Positions 1-6,350 are shown, numbered from the stretch's first letter. The stretch is DNA of 6,350 nucleotides from an uncultured Bacteroidales bacterium (GCA_937892095.1 CALAVC010000202.1:1-6350); one strand, 5' to 3'. The notes: generated from the sequence alone by a model not told the origin. Numbers and translations are program-made.

Positions 1-29
1 GTTAAGTTGCAGCTCATTCTATCAACTAA

Positions 30-470
30 AGATCGATAGGTTTTCTTGCAACATCACTTATAAAAGCTGATTTGCTTAAGGTTGTTGATGAGCTTGATGC
101 TCTTAACTCAGCTGCTGTAAGTTTTGGTGGTGCTATAGGGACTAAGCTTCCAGTCAATGTCAATTCATTGATTGAGAAGGTGGAAGGAATACTTGCTTCA
201 GGGACACCTGATTCAGTTGAAGGAATCCTCGAATTCCTTGACAATATTCCTATGGGCGAAATTCGTGAGGAGTCAGCAGAAGAAAGAGCAGCTGCTGGAA
301 ATGCATTGTCAAGGACTTCTCCGACACAGAAACAAGTTGATTTGACACCTCATACTGAGAATGGTCCTCAGTCTTCTATACTTCAGGAAGGAACATCTCT
401 TGAACAGTTCTATGCAGACAATTTCAAGAAAAAGCAGAAAAAGCTGTATGAAGACACAGACTTCTCTTGA
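30..470 (+). pseudogene. 5' segment of a broken or recoded acidic protein gene, unknown function
   Basis: I do not recognise this protein. From about position 30 the frame reads as plausible coding sequence up to a TGA at 468-470. An in-frame TAA at 27-29 blocks extension to the left. The only early start is a TTG at 72, with no ribosome site before it, and the first in-frame ATG is at 252. From the TTG the product would be 132 residues: a helical, hydrophobic N-terminal part, a short repeated motif VEGIL (coding bases 180-194 and 216-230), then a polar stretch rich in E, S, T and Q ending in a lysine-rich patch (KKKQKK) just before the stop. Bases 1-36 are open in another frame, so an upstream part may have been separated by a frameshift. 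The same frame resumes directly after the TGA as acidic coding sequence, so I read both segments as one gene. A genuine short gene starting at TTG 72 is the alternative. No signal peptide or membrane segment is evident. Confidence 0.5.
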
Positions 471-788
471 GACGCAATCTTAAATCGTGATGACCTTGAT
501 ATCGACCCAATTGATTTGGGAGATGAATTTGACAATGGTTCAATCTTTGATTCAGCTGAAGCAGCTGGCGTCTTTGAAGATGAGAGTGACTTCTCAGATG
601 ATATGAGAGCAGACACACCTGTAAATGACTACTCAATTGTTTCAGATGATGTAGATGATGACAATCAGATTGCAGATGAGTCACTTGGACAAAGTGACTG
701 GAGAAAAGCACTTGCAGCTTCTGACCCAATCTCATTTGGGTCACTTGACAAATTAGCAGAAAACATTCGTGAAGCAGGAAGTTCCTAA
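471..788 (+). pseudogene. 3' segment of the same acidic protein gene, after the in-frame TGA
   Basis: This segment continues in the same frame as the one before it and ends at a TAA at 786-788. It encodes about 105 residues, roughly 30 of them D or E and only 6 K or R, in clusters such as DDVDDD, followed by a less acidic C-terminus with a single tryptophan (SDWRKA). The composition suggests a largely disordered acidic tail. As an independent gene it would have to begin at a TTG (516) or at the first ATG, at 603, and neither has a recognisable ribosome site. It is therefore better explained as the downstream half of the gene interrupted at 468-470. It converges on the operon to the right, and its stop codon lies inside the outer arm of the first inverted repeat. 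The family is unknown. An acidic phage or mobile-element protein is possible, but nothing here proves it. Confidence 0.5.
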
Positions 789-825
789 TCCATCAAGTCG
801 AGTTTTCGACTCGTAAGATTAGGAA
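782..825 (+). terminator. Two-tier inverted repeat at the convergent gene junction
   Basis: A perfect 9-bp outer stem (782-790 with 817-825) encloses a symmetric 5-by-5 internal loop and a perfect 6-bp inner stem (796-801 with 806-811) with a 4-base loop. An alternative inner stem pairs 799-803 with 809-813. The stop codon of the left gene (786-788) sits inside the outer arm. The position between converging units fits a two-way transcription terminator, but no T-run follows on either strand, so it is not a classic intrinsic terminator. It could be an RNA-processing or 3'-protecting hairpin, or a protein-binding site. Confidence 0.45.
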
Positions 826-850
826 GATATTCGGTCTTTAGCTGAATATC
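826..850 (+). terminator. Second hairpin directly abutting the first
   Basis: Seven perfect pairs (826-832 with 844-850) extend in + strand RNA to ten pairs, with G·U at 833/843, G-C at 834/842 and U·G at 835/841, leaving a 5-base loop (836-840). In - strand RNA the two wobble pairs become C·A mismatches, so the longer stem exists only in + strand transcripts. It starts at the base immediately after the previous hairpin. It is probably part of the same termination or 3'-end structure. No T-run follows. Confidence 0.4.
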
Positions 851-873
851 CGTTCACTTTAAGACACGTTATA

Positions 874-2766
874 TTACTCGTCGTCCTCTTCCTCATCTCC
901 ATAAGGGAAGTCGTCATCTTCGTAATAACCTGCGTTTATCATATCTGTTGCAACTTCGTGAAACTCATCGTCGTTGTAATCACCTGCCCAGAACATATCC
1001 ATAAAATCAACCGTAATATGCTCTGCAAACTCCTCTTTAGAATCGAAATCGTCGATTGCTCCTTCGTTCCTGTACCATCCAGCAATAATATCTACTGTAT
1101 GTTCACTAGCGTTTGGAAATGCCTCCGCTACAGCATCCTCCTCTGTAAAATCTTTTTCAAAGTCTTCATCATCCTCAGATTCTTTTAGGTATCTTTTTCT
1201 AGACTCTGTAACTCTCTTTCTTCTGCTTTTTACAGGTTGTCCATCACAGTGGTAGATGAAGAGAATTAGACTTGGTTGCACCTTTATATATGCCTGTATC
1301 ATAACAGATTGCGCAAAGGGTGTAAGTCCCAAAGCTGAGGTTATCTGCACTATCCAAACCTTGCTTTCGGGGTTGACAATGGGCGTTACTTTGTCTATGT
1401 TGAAACGCTGAAGGTTTTTGCTGACCTCTGTCGGGCTGTCCATTGAGACGATTTCCATTGGCTGCTTTGGGTCGAAGTTGGGCAACGCAATAGCCAATTT
1501 GCCATTTCCCTTTTTTGAAATATATGGGAAGTTGAATTTTTGAAATTCAAATGAGAACACTTCGTCCAATAGAAAAATGCTGTCGTTTTGAATTTTTTGC
1601 GGAACATCAATCATGCGCCCCGACTCGCTCATAAACTTGTCGCAAAGTTCGGGTGGCAACATTGCTATCTCTTCAGCCTTTTTCGCGCGTGGCTCAAGCT
1701 CGTAGTCGTAGGCACTGCGACCGTTCAGAGCTGGATATTTTGTTTGATAATAGGTGATGCAATTTTGCTTCGACTCGATGCTCTTTATGCGCTGAAATGC
1801 CTCGTTCCAGTCGGCTTGCAAATCTTCGTTGATGCCTTGCGCAAACAGATACGCCGATTTTTCGAGCACCGTCATCAGCGCATTGGCGTTGCTGGTGAAA
1901 TAGTATCGGTCGGCAGCCGAATGGTAAAGCCCAATGTAGAAGAGCGCATTGAACAACACCATTTGCAACTTATTGCTGTCGGCACAGAGCGGAGTGGCTA
2001 ATGCAAGAATGTTTTGCGCCGAGCAATCTTCCTGCGACACAGCCTTTTGCGCAACTACATACGCCATAATTGCAACAAAATTTTGTGCAAACACTTCGGG
2101 TGTGGGTTGCTCGGCTTTCAGCGTCAGACTGCGCAAGGCAATGAACCAATCTTTGCACTCTTGCGGCATCTTCTGTCCGCCGAAAAGGTGGTCGCCTATG
2201 CGATGTGCAAACCATAGGCAAGCGTAGTCGTAGTGCGTGTTGCTGAGGCTAACCTTGTCGGGCTTATCTTCCGGGAAATTAGGATATTGGAGCAATTCGC
2301 GAGCGATAGTTGGCAGAAAGTCGGCAGGATTTTGCAACAATGCTCGCACAAAATCGCCGGGCACATAAAGATCTTCGCTCTGAAATGTCTTCAGCGATTT
2401 CAAATACCACACCGACGCATAGAGCAATGCTCTACGTATCAGCATGTTGCCTTGTGTGGCAGCGTCGTCTTTCACTTTGGTGCTTTTAGTTTTTGCTATT
2501 TGAGCATTATCCGCCACCGTGAGCAAACCCACTGGCACGCCATAGAGGCTTCGCAACTGAGGATAGAGCGCAGCATTAGGGAGGGTGATATTGCGCACCA
2601 AACTATATAAAACAATTTGCTTTTCGCCATTGAAAGCCGCTGGTTTCCAATATGTTTCGACAGATATTTCACAATTGCCTTTAACTGTCTCTATCTCCTC
2701 TTTTTCAACAAAGGCACGACTTATGAAGTCTACCAGTTTTTTTATGTCTGTTTTAATCTTTTCCAT
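874..2766 (-). CDS. Unknown 630-residue protein with helical body and basic/acidic tail; third gene of the operon
   Basis: I do not recognise this family. The ATG at 2766 lies 14 bases after the helicase stop, behind an A-rich leader without a Shine-Dalgarno site. Residues 1-370 look mostly helical and polar, with several aromatic-rich helices. Residues 400-510 look more beta-rich and end in a hydrophobic stretch (ILFIYH) that is too short to be a membrane span. A basic patch follows at 513-525 (SRRKR, then SRKR). Residues 528-630 are strongly acidic, and 11 of the last 18 residues are D or E. The tail contains a motif three times, AG-x-Y followed by an acidic run and F, at 562-574, 594-602 and 612-620. 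All six arginines from residue 515 onward use AGA or AGG, while 14 of 15 earlier ones use CGN, so the tail may have a separate origin. No signal peptide is seen, so it is probably cytoplasmic. Its position behind an Hsp70 and a helicase suggests an adaptor, scaffold or effector, possibly binding its partners or nucleic acid through the charged tail. That role is inferred. Confidence 0.92.
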   Translation of the reverse strand: MEKIKTDIKKLVDFISRAFVEKEEIETVKGNCEISVETYWKPAAFNGEKQIVLYSLVRNITLPNAALYPQLRSLYGVPVGLLTVADNAQIAKTKSTKVKDDAATQGNMLIRRALLYASVWYLKSLKTFQSEDLYVPGDFVRALLQNPADFLPTIARELLQYPNFPEDKPDKVSLSNTHYDYACLWFAHRIGDHLFGGQKMPQECKDWFIALRSLTLKAEQPTPEVFAQNFVAIMAYVVAQKAVSQEDCSAQNILALATPLCADSNKLQMVLFNALFYIGLYHSAADRYYFTSNANALMTVLEKSAYLFAQGINEDLQADWNEAFQRIKSIESKQNCITYYQTKYPALNGRSAYDYELEPRAKKAEEIAMLPPELCDKFMSESGRMIDVPQKIQNDSIFLLDEVFSFEFQKFNFPYISKKGNGKLAIALPNFDPKQPMEIVSMDSPTEVSKNLQRFNIDKVTPIVNPESKVWIVQITSALGLTPFAQSVMIQAYIKVQPSLILFIYHCDGQPVKSRRKRVTESRKRYLKESEDDEDFEKDFTEEDAVAEAFPNASEHTVDIIAGWYRNEGAIDDFDSKEEFAEHITVDFMDMFWAGDYNDDEFHEVATDMINAGYYEDDDFPYGDEEEDDE

Positions 2767-2780
2767 TGTAATTCAGTTTT

Positions 2781-3890
2781 TTAGAAGTCGTCAATACCAT
2801 CAGAATCCGATTCTTCCATGCTTTCAAAGCCGTCTAAACGTTGTAGTTCGGGGCATGTGTCGGGCGTTTGTATGAGATAGAGTTCTCCGCATGTGCGGGT
2901 TATGCTCAAGTAAATCATGGTGTTTTTCTCGTAGTATAGTGCCTTGTCTGAAAAGCCCCACATCACCACCGTGTCGAACTCCATGCCCTTGGCACTATGT
3001 GGCGTGATGAGCAGCGGACGTTTCGAGTCGTAGTCGTAGTCTCTGAGGTCTGTGTTGTTGCTATCAGAAAAGAAATTGTCGATACCAGCACCTTTGAGCA
3101 TTGCCGACAATTGTCTCAGTCCCTCACGACGTGGCGATATTATAGCCATTGTGCCATCGGCAACTGTCTTATTCTTAACTATTTGACACAGTACCGAAAA
3201 GGCATCACTGCTATCTGTTTCGATGCGATAGGCTGGCGTATTGCCTGTTCTGGTAACCATACTCTGAAGGTCGATGCCCGAACTCGAAAAAGGCTCGGCA
3301 ATTTTGGCTATAGCACGACCGAAACGATAAATTGTCTCCAAATGTTTTTGTGGAAACTTGCTAAAAATGGAGGCATTAGTTTCTTGATAAATCTGCTGGT
3401 CGAAATCGTCAAGCACAACCATTCTGCTTGTTAATCGGCTCAATATCAGCAGCTCTGCCTTGCTGAAATCCTGACTTTCGTCTAAAACCAACAATTTGTA
3501 CCTCGGCAATATGCTTTCGCTTGCTCTACTGACTTCACGCAACACCTTTTCGTATTTTTCTTCGTAGTCTTTGCCATCGGGATAACCATGTTTTATTGAG
3601 AAATATATTCCCCAAAAAAATTTGTCTTTTGTCTCGATATTTATACTGTTTTTCAGCTTCATCTTCGAGAACACCTTGCGCAAATAGCCATAGAGCGAAT
3701 GGTTGTAGAGAAGAAACAACACGTTGGTAACGCCATTGTCGAGCAACATACGTGTGCGCAGAATGGCTACGCTCGTCTTGCCCGATCCGGGAGGACCGCT
3801 TATGAACATCGAACTGTCCCAAGGTTCAGTTCTGACAATTTCTTTTTGAGACTCGTCTAAGTCGCTGATAGTTACTACTTTGATTGGCAT
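2781..3890 (-). CDS. Compact UvrD-like superfamily 1 helicase/ATPase with acidic tail
   Basis: At 369 residues this is about half the length of UvrD/PcrA/Rep, yet it keeps an ordered set of SF1 motifs: a Q-type motif (LDESQ, 11-15), Walker A GPPGSGKT (32-39), Walker B/motif II LLVLDESQDF with DESQ at 137-140, motif III LDDFDQQIYQ (160-169), a motif IV-like IYRFGR (187-192), motif V PHSAKGMEFD (297-306) and motif VI YLSITR (327-332, arginine finger R332). The spacing leaves no room for full 1B and 2B insertion domains. The ATP-hydrolysis residues are therefore present, and ATPase activity is likely. True unwinding is less certain: it may be a translocase or a nucleic-acid-stimulated switch. 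The C-terminus (about 355-369) is acidic (EESDSDGIDDF), echoing the acidic tail of the next gene. The start at 3890 is an ATG 13 bases after the Hsp70 stop with no Shine-Dalgarno site. The tight spacing on both sides indicates co-translation with its neighbours. No nuclease domain is visible. Confidence 0.92.
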   Translation of the reverse strand: MPIKVVTISDLDESQKEIVRTEPWDSSMFISGPPGSGKTSVAILRTRMLLDNGVTNVLFLLYNHSLYGYLRKVFSKMKLKNSINIETKDKFFWGIYFSIKHGYPDGKDYEEKYEKVLREVSRASESILPRYKLLVLDESQDFSKAELLILSRLTSRMVVLDDFDQQIYQETNASIFSKFPQKHLETIYRFGRAIAKIAEPFSSSGIDLQSMVTRTGNTPAYRIETDSSDAFSVLCQIVKNKTVADGTMAIISPRREGLRQLSAMLKGAGIDNFFSDSNNTDLRDYDYDSKRPLLITPHSAKGMEFDTVVMWGFSDKALYYEKNTMIYLSITRTCGELYLIQTPDTCPELQRLDGFESMEESDSDGIDDF

Positions 3891-3903
3891 AATGCTTTGT
3901 GTT

Positions 3904-6240
3904 TTATCGTCTACTAATGTCGCCTTTCACCTCAAGTAGAGCATCGTTGTTGGCAGAGAGCACATGTTGCTTGCGGTTTTCGTCTTCTACGACTTCGTAA
4001 TTATTGCTAATATTTATCTTATCCAAAATTTGTTTCAGTAGGTTCGACGTAAAATGGTCGTTGGGATTGATGCCGCCTACATCGTGCCTTTGCTTGATTT
4101 CTTTGGCTGGCTCATCGTTGCCCAAATCGTAGCTGAGCAACGCTATTCGCATATTTATATCCGTGCTGCCGTGCGGATTGTTGGCTTTCAGATAGTCGAG
4201 AGCCACCTGCTTGCCTTCTTGCCGCTCAATAATGAGCGATTTGTTGTAAACAAGCGTGCTATTTTGAGGGTGATACGACAAAGCTCGCTCCAAATACTCT
4301 TCGGCTTTCATTCTCTGTCCCAGCTCTTTATAAGCGCAATAGAGAATATTTAGCACGTAGGGGTCGGTGCTGTCGAAATCCGCCAAATATGCCTCCGCCG
4401 TCTGAATGCTACGCTTGTAATTACCCAAATAGTAATATTCCCAAATCAGACTGCGAAGCGCACTCCTCTCATCGCGATAGTTTCCTGTAGATTTGGCTCT
4501 GCGGATAGCCTCCTCCACCTCGCGTATGTGCCGTTCCTCTTCGGTGAGGTTGCACACGTCGTTGGGGCTGTCGATAGTCATTTCGGTAACGATGTTGCCA
4601 CCACACAAAAGGCTGACTTTTAGGGTTTTATTCTTGTCCATCGCCATCTCAATCTCCAACGTGTCGTGGCGTGTTGCAGTGCTGGGGGCTTTGCCTTTGA
4701 GAATGCCCACAATGTTGCTCTCGCTATTGAGGCAACACGGTATTTCAATGTCGGTTTGGAAATCGTTTTGCAAATTAAATGATGGCAACGACACCTTGAC
4801 GGGCAGATGTTCGCCAGCATTTATCAGCGGGAAAAATGCAGCGTTGGCAGTCGACACGCCAATGGTATCGCTGCAAATGGGGTGAAACAGGTCGATGCCA
4901 AGTCCGAATTTGTAGAAGCTATTGATGGCGGCACCTTCGGCAACCAACGTGTCGGGTCGTCGGGGCAAAATGACTTTCGTGCTAAGCAACAACTCTTGTA
5001 AGTGCTTCACAAACAGCGGATTCTGCACACTTCCGCCAGCCAACAACACATAATTAATATCCGACATGCGCCAACGCGATTTTGCCACCACATCGTTCAC
5101 AACCGTGGGTATGCTGCGCACCACCTTGTCGATGAAACTCAATTGATATTCATCGGCTTGGAACAGAAATTTTGTAACGGTGTCCAACTGTTCGGCATTC
5201 AGTGTAATAGATTGAATATCAATAACTTCGTTGCGCAAAGTTATTTTCTGGTCTTGCAACTCCGAGGTTATATTTTCAGAAACATCGAGCTTGCTATAGT
5301 CGTCGGACAGTGCGCCCAAGGTTCGGCACAGGTCTTTCTTCATCTTCTCAGCCATCACCGCCAACTGCGGAAGTATGGTCTGAACGGTCTCTAAATCAGC
5401 CGATTCCAAACCGCAACGTTGTGAAATTTGTGGCAGTAGGTATTTCTCCGCCAAAATCATGTCGATGTCTTGTCCGCCCAAATCGTTGTAGCGCGATATG
5501 GCTATGTTGTCGATGCCAATTGCCGTGCCTTCACGCTCCACAACTATGGTAGACAGGTCGATAGTGCCACCGCCAAAATCCACCACAAGCACCTTCTTCA
5601 CGCCGCCCGACAAAAATTCGGTGCGTTCCTGCGTTGTCATCTGGTTGAAGTAGCCAAGGAAAGCGGCAGTTGGCTCGTCGAAGAGCATTCCGTCGCGCGT
5701 CTGGATTTCAGCATAGCGAGCGGCTGCAATCACGTCGTTGCGCTGCGCATTCTGAAACGAGGCTGGCACGGTTATCACCACATTCGCCCATTCGTCGTTG
5801 ACCTTAAGGCTCTTACGGCAATAGTTGAGGATTTTGCCAGCCACCTTCGAGGCATCGTCCAAGTCGTCGCGCACGGCATCTTCGTAAAGCGGTTTTTTAC
5901 TTACACCCAAGTCTAACTTCCAATGGTAGAATATATTACGGTCTTTCACATAATGCAAGTCGGCTTTCAGCGGATAGAGTTTGTTGCCGACATACATTTT
6001 GTTATCGTCGCCAACGGCAACAATGGAAGCCACCATCTCCGAAATGTCGGCGCCGTCGTATTGTTGAGGCGAATTTTGCTTGATGGTGCACAGCCTGACG
6101 GGAATGTGAATGTCGTCAGGGTTCAGCGAAGCAACGTCCACTTCAGCCACAAGGGTGTAGCTCGTGCCAAGGTCGATGCCATAGAACTTGCCACTTGGCA
6201 ACTTGTCTATCTTATTGTTTGTGAGGGTTATATTGGGCAT
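3904..6240 (-). CDS. Hsp70/DnaK-like chaperone ATPase with C-terminal TPR-like region
   Basis: The 778-residue product has an intact Hsp70 nucleotide-binding domain (about 18-445): phosphate-1 motif GIDLGTSYT (21-29), K108 in FYHWKLDLG at the place of DnaK Lys70, a connect region VVITVPASFQNAQR (154-167), DEPTAA (188-193, matching DnaK NEPTAA), phosphate-2 motif VVDFGGGTIDLS (219-230, with D221, T226 and D228 matching D194, T199 and D201) and the adenosine motif LLAGGSVQNP (399-408) followed by EGAA. The DnaK-type linker is degenerate; about 450-560 looks like a divergent beta substrate-binding domain. Instead of the usual helical lid, residues 575-720 are TPR-like helices (for example YLGNYKRSIQTAEAYL and KAEEYLERAL). 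It should bind and hydrolyse ATP in the cytoplasm; its clients and any J-protein or exchange factor are unknown, and none is encoded here. The start is the ATG at 6240: a longer reading from TTG at 6261 would overlap the previous stop and add an unlikely leader. It is the first complete gene of the operon. Confidence 0.95.
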   Translation of the reverse strand: MPNITLTNNKIDKLPSGKFYGIDLGTSYTLVAEVDVASLNPDDIHIPVRLCTIKQNSPQQYDGADISEMVASIVAVGDDNKMYVGNKLYPLKADLHYVKDRNIFYHWKLDLGVSKKPLYEDAVRDDLDDASKVAGKILNYCRKSLKVNDEWANVVITVPASFQNAQRNDVIAAARYAEIQTRDGMLFDEPTAAFLGYFNQMTTQERTEFLSGGVKKVLVVDFGGGTIDLSTIVVEREGTAIGIDNIAISRYNDLGGQDIDMILAEKYLLPQISQRCGLESADLETVQTILPQLAVMAEKMKKDLCRTLGALSDDYSKLDVSENITSELQDQKITLRNEVIDIQSITLNAEQLDTVTKFLFQADEYQLSFIDKVVRSIPTVVNDVVAKSRWRMSDINYVLLAGGSVQNPLFVKHLQELLLSTKVILPRRPDTLVAEGAAINSFYKFGLGIDLFHPICSDTIGVSTANAAFFPLINAGEHLPVKVSLPSFNLQNDFQTDIEIPCCLNSESNIVGILKGKAPSTATRHDTLEIEMAMDKNKTLKVSLLCGGNIVTEMTIDSPNDVCNLTEEERHIREVEEAIRRAKSTGNYRDERSALRSLIWEYYYLGNYKRSIQTAEAYLADFDSTDPYVLNILYCAYKELGQRMKAEEYLERALSYHPQNSTLVYNKSLIIERQEGKQVALDYLKANNPHGSTDINMRIALLSYDLGNDEPAKEIKQRHDVGGINPNDHFTSNLLKQILDKINISNNYEVVEDENRKQHVLSANNDALLEVKGDISRR

Positions 6241-6257
6241 AATTATATTTTTTATTA
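6241..6257 (-). promoter_or_regulatory. A/T-rich leader without Shine-Dalgarno before the Hsp70 start
   Basis: The 17 bases between the upstream stop and the ATG at 6240 are almost entirely A and T and contain no GGAG-like sequence. The shorter gaps before the helicase and the 630-residue protein are also A-rich and lack one. This matches the start regions known in Bacteroidetes, and it supports choosing the ATG over the upstream TTG. No promoter is seen here, so the operon promoter probably lies beyond the right edge. Confidence 0.4.
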
Positions 6258-6350
6258 TCAATCATCTAACAATAGCCATTTCCATAACGGCAACACCTTT
6301 ATTTGTCTGCCTTTATTCTCAATAATATCTTCTTCGTTCATCGTTATTAT
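6258..6350 (-). CDS. C-terminal end of an upstream gene, or a 27-codon small gene
   Basis: Reading leftward from the window edge, this frame is open from 6350 and contains an ATG at 6341, giving a 27-residue peptide ending in KVLPLWKWLLLDD. It closes with three consecutive in-frame stops (TGA, TAA, TAA; 6260-6252). The stop lies 17 bases before the Hsp70 ATG, similar to the 13- and 14-base gaps downstream, so it is probably the preceding gene of the same operon. Because the frame has no stop before the edge, I cannot tell a truncated longer gene from a small independent one. No family is recognisable in so short a piece. Confidence 0.45.
   Translation of the reverse strand: MITMNEEDIIENKGRQIKVLPLWKWLLLDD

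Noticed and set aside
180..230. Tandem repeat in the left gene
   Set aside because: Two VEGIL copies 36 bases apart are too short and too diverged at DNA level to count as a repeat element.
468..470. Selenocysteine insertion at the TGA
   Set aside because: I see no bacterial SECIS-like hairpin immediately downstream, and the protein context (acidic, polar, no redox motif) does not fit a selenoprotein.
26..744. Minus-strand open frames opposite the acidic gene
   Set aside because: Their serine-, leucine- and histidine-rich translations are what the complement of Asp/Glu/Ser-rich coding sequence gives, and they have no start signals or recognisable motifs.
782..850. Classic intrinsic terminator or single-strand phage origin
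   Set aside because: No T-run follows either hairpin on either strand, and no replication initiator gene or known origin motif is nearby, so only a generic structured junction is supported.
958..5916. Many + strand open frames across the operon
   Set aside because: They lie entirely inside genes with clear family motifs or continuous codon structure on the other strand, overlap each other and show no domain signal.
3904..6240. Housekeeping DnaK
   Set aside because: Its length, degenerate linker, TPR-like C-terminus and helicase neighbour all differ from DnaK, and no grpE or dnaJ is present.
3904..6261. Hsp70 start at TTG 6261
   Set aside because: It would add a leader of seven codons that overlaps the upstream stop region. 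The ATG at 6240 is followed by normal N-terminal sequence, with the phosphate-1 motif at residue 21.

Overview
This window most resembles a Bacteroidales-type genome (Bacteroides/Prevotella-like) or an element living in one. That is an inference. All three complete genes start from ATG behind A-rich leaders with no GGAGG-type ribosome site, and base composition is moderate to AT-rich. No rRNA, tRNA, transposase, integrase or CRISPR array is visible.

Layout. Positions 1-788 on the + strand hold an acidic coding stretch that looks broken. A protein-like frame opens around position 30, is cut by an in-frame TGA at 468-470, and continues in the same frame to a TAA at 786-788. Neither half has a convincing start codon. 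I do not recognise the protein. Positions 782-850 hold two abutting inverted repeats at the meeting point of two convergent transcription units. Positions 874-6240 on the - strand are a compact three-gene operon, read right to left: a 778-residue Hsp70/DnaK-like ATPase with a C-terminal TPR-like region, a 369-residue compact UvrD-like superfamily 1 helicase/ATPase with an acidic tail, and a 630-residue protein of unknown function with a basic patch and a very acidic C-terminus. Gaps between the genes are only 13 and 14 bases. At the right edge (6258-6350, - strand) is either the end of an upstream gene or a 27-codon gene, closed by three consecutive stop codons 17 bases before the Hsp70 start.

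How they may work together (inference). The spacing implies co-transcription and a shared job. An Hsp70-like ATPase whose lid is replaced by TPR-like helices, a minimal SF1 ATPase and a large helical protein with a charge-segregated tail suggest an ATP-driven complex that senses or remodels a nucleoprotein or protein target. Anti-phage defence, stress response or mobile-element maintenance are all possible, and the sequence does not choose among them. I know of no named system with this exact trio, but could not search.

The most notable extra signals are a sharp switch in arginine codon use inside the last gene (14 CGN and 1 AGA before residue 455; 6 of 6 AGA/AGG after residue 514), a three-fold short repeat in that same tail, and the in-frame TGA of the left gene.
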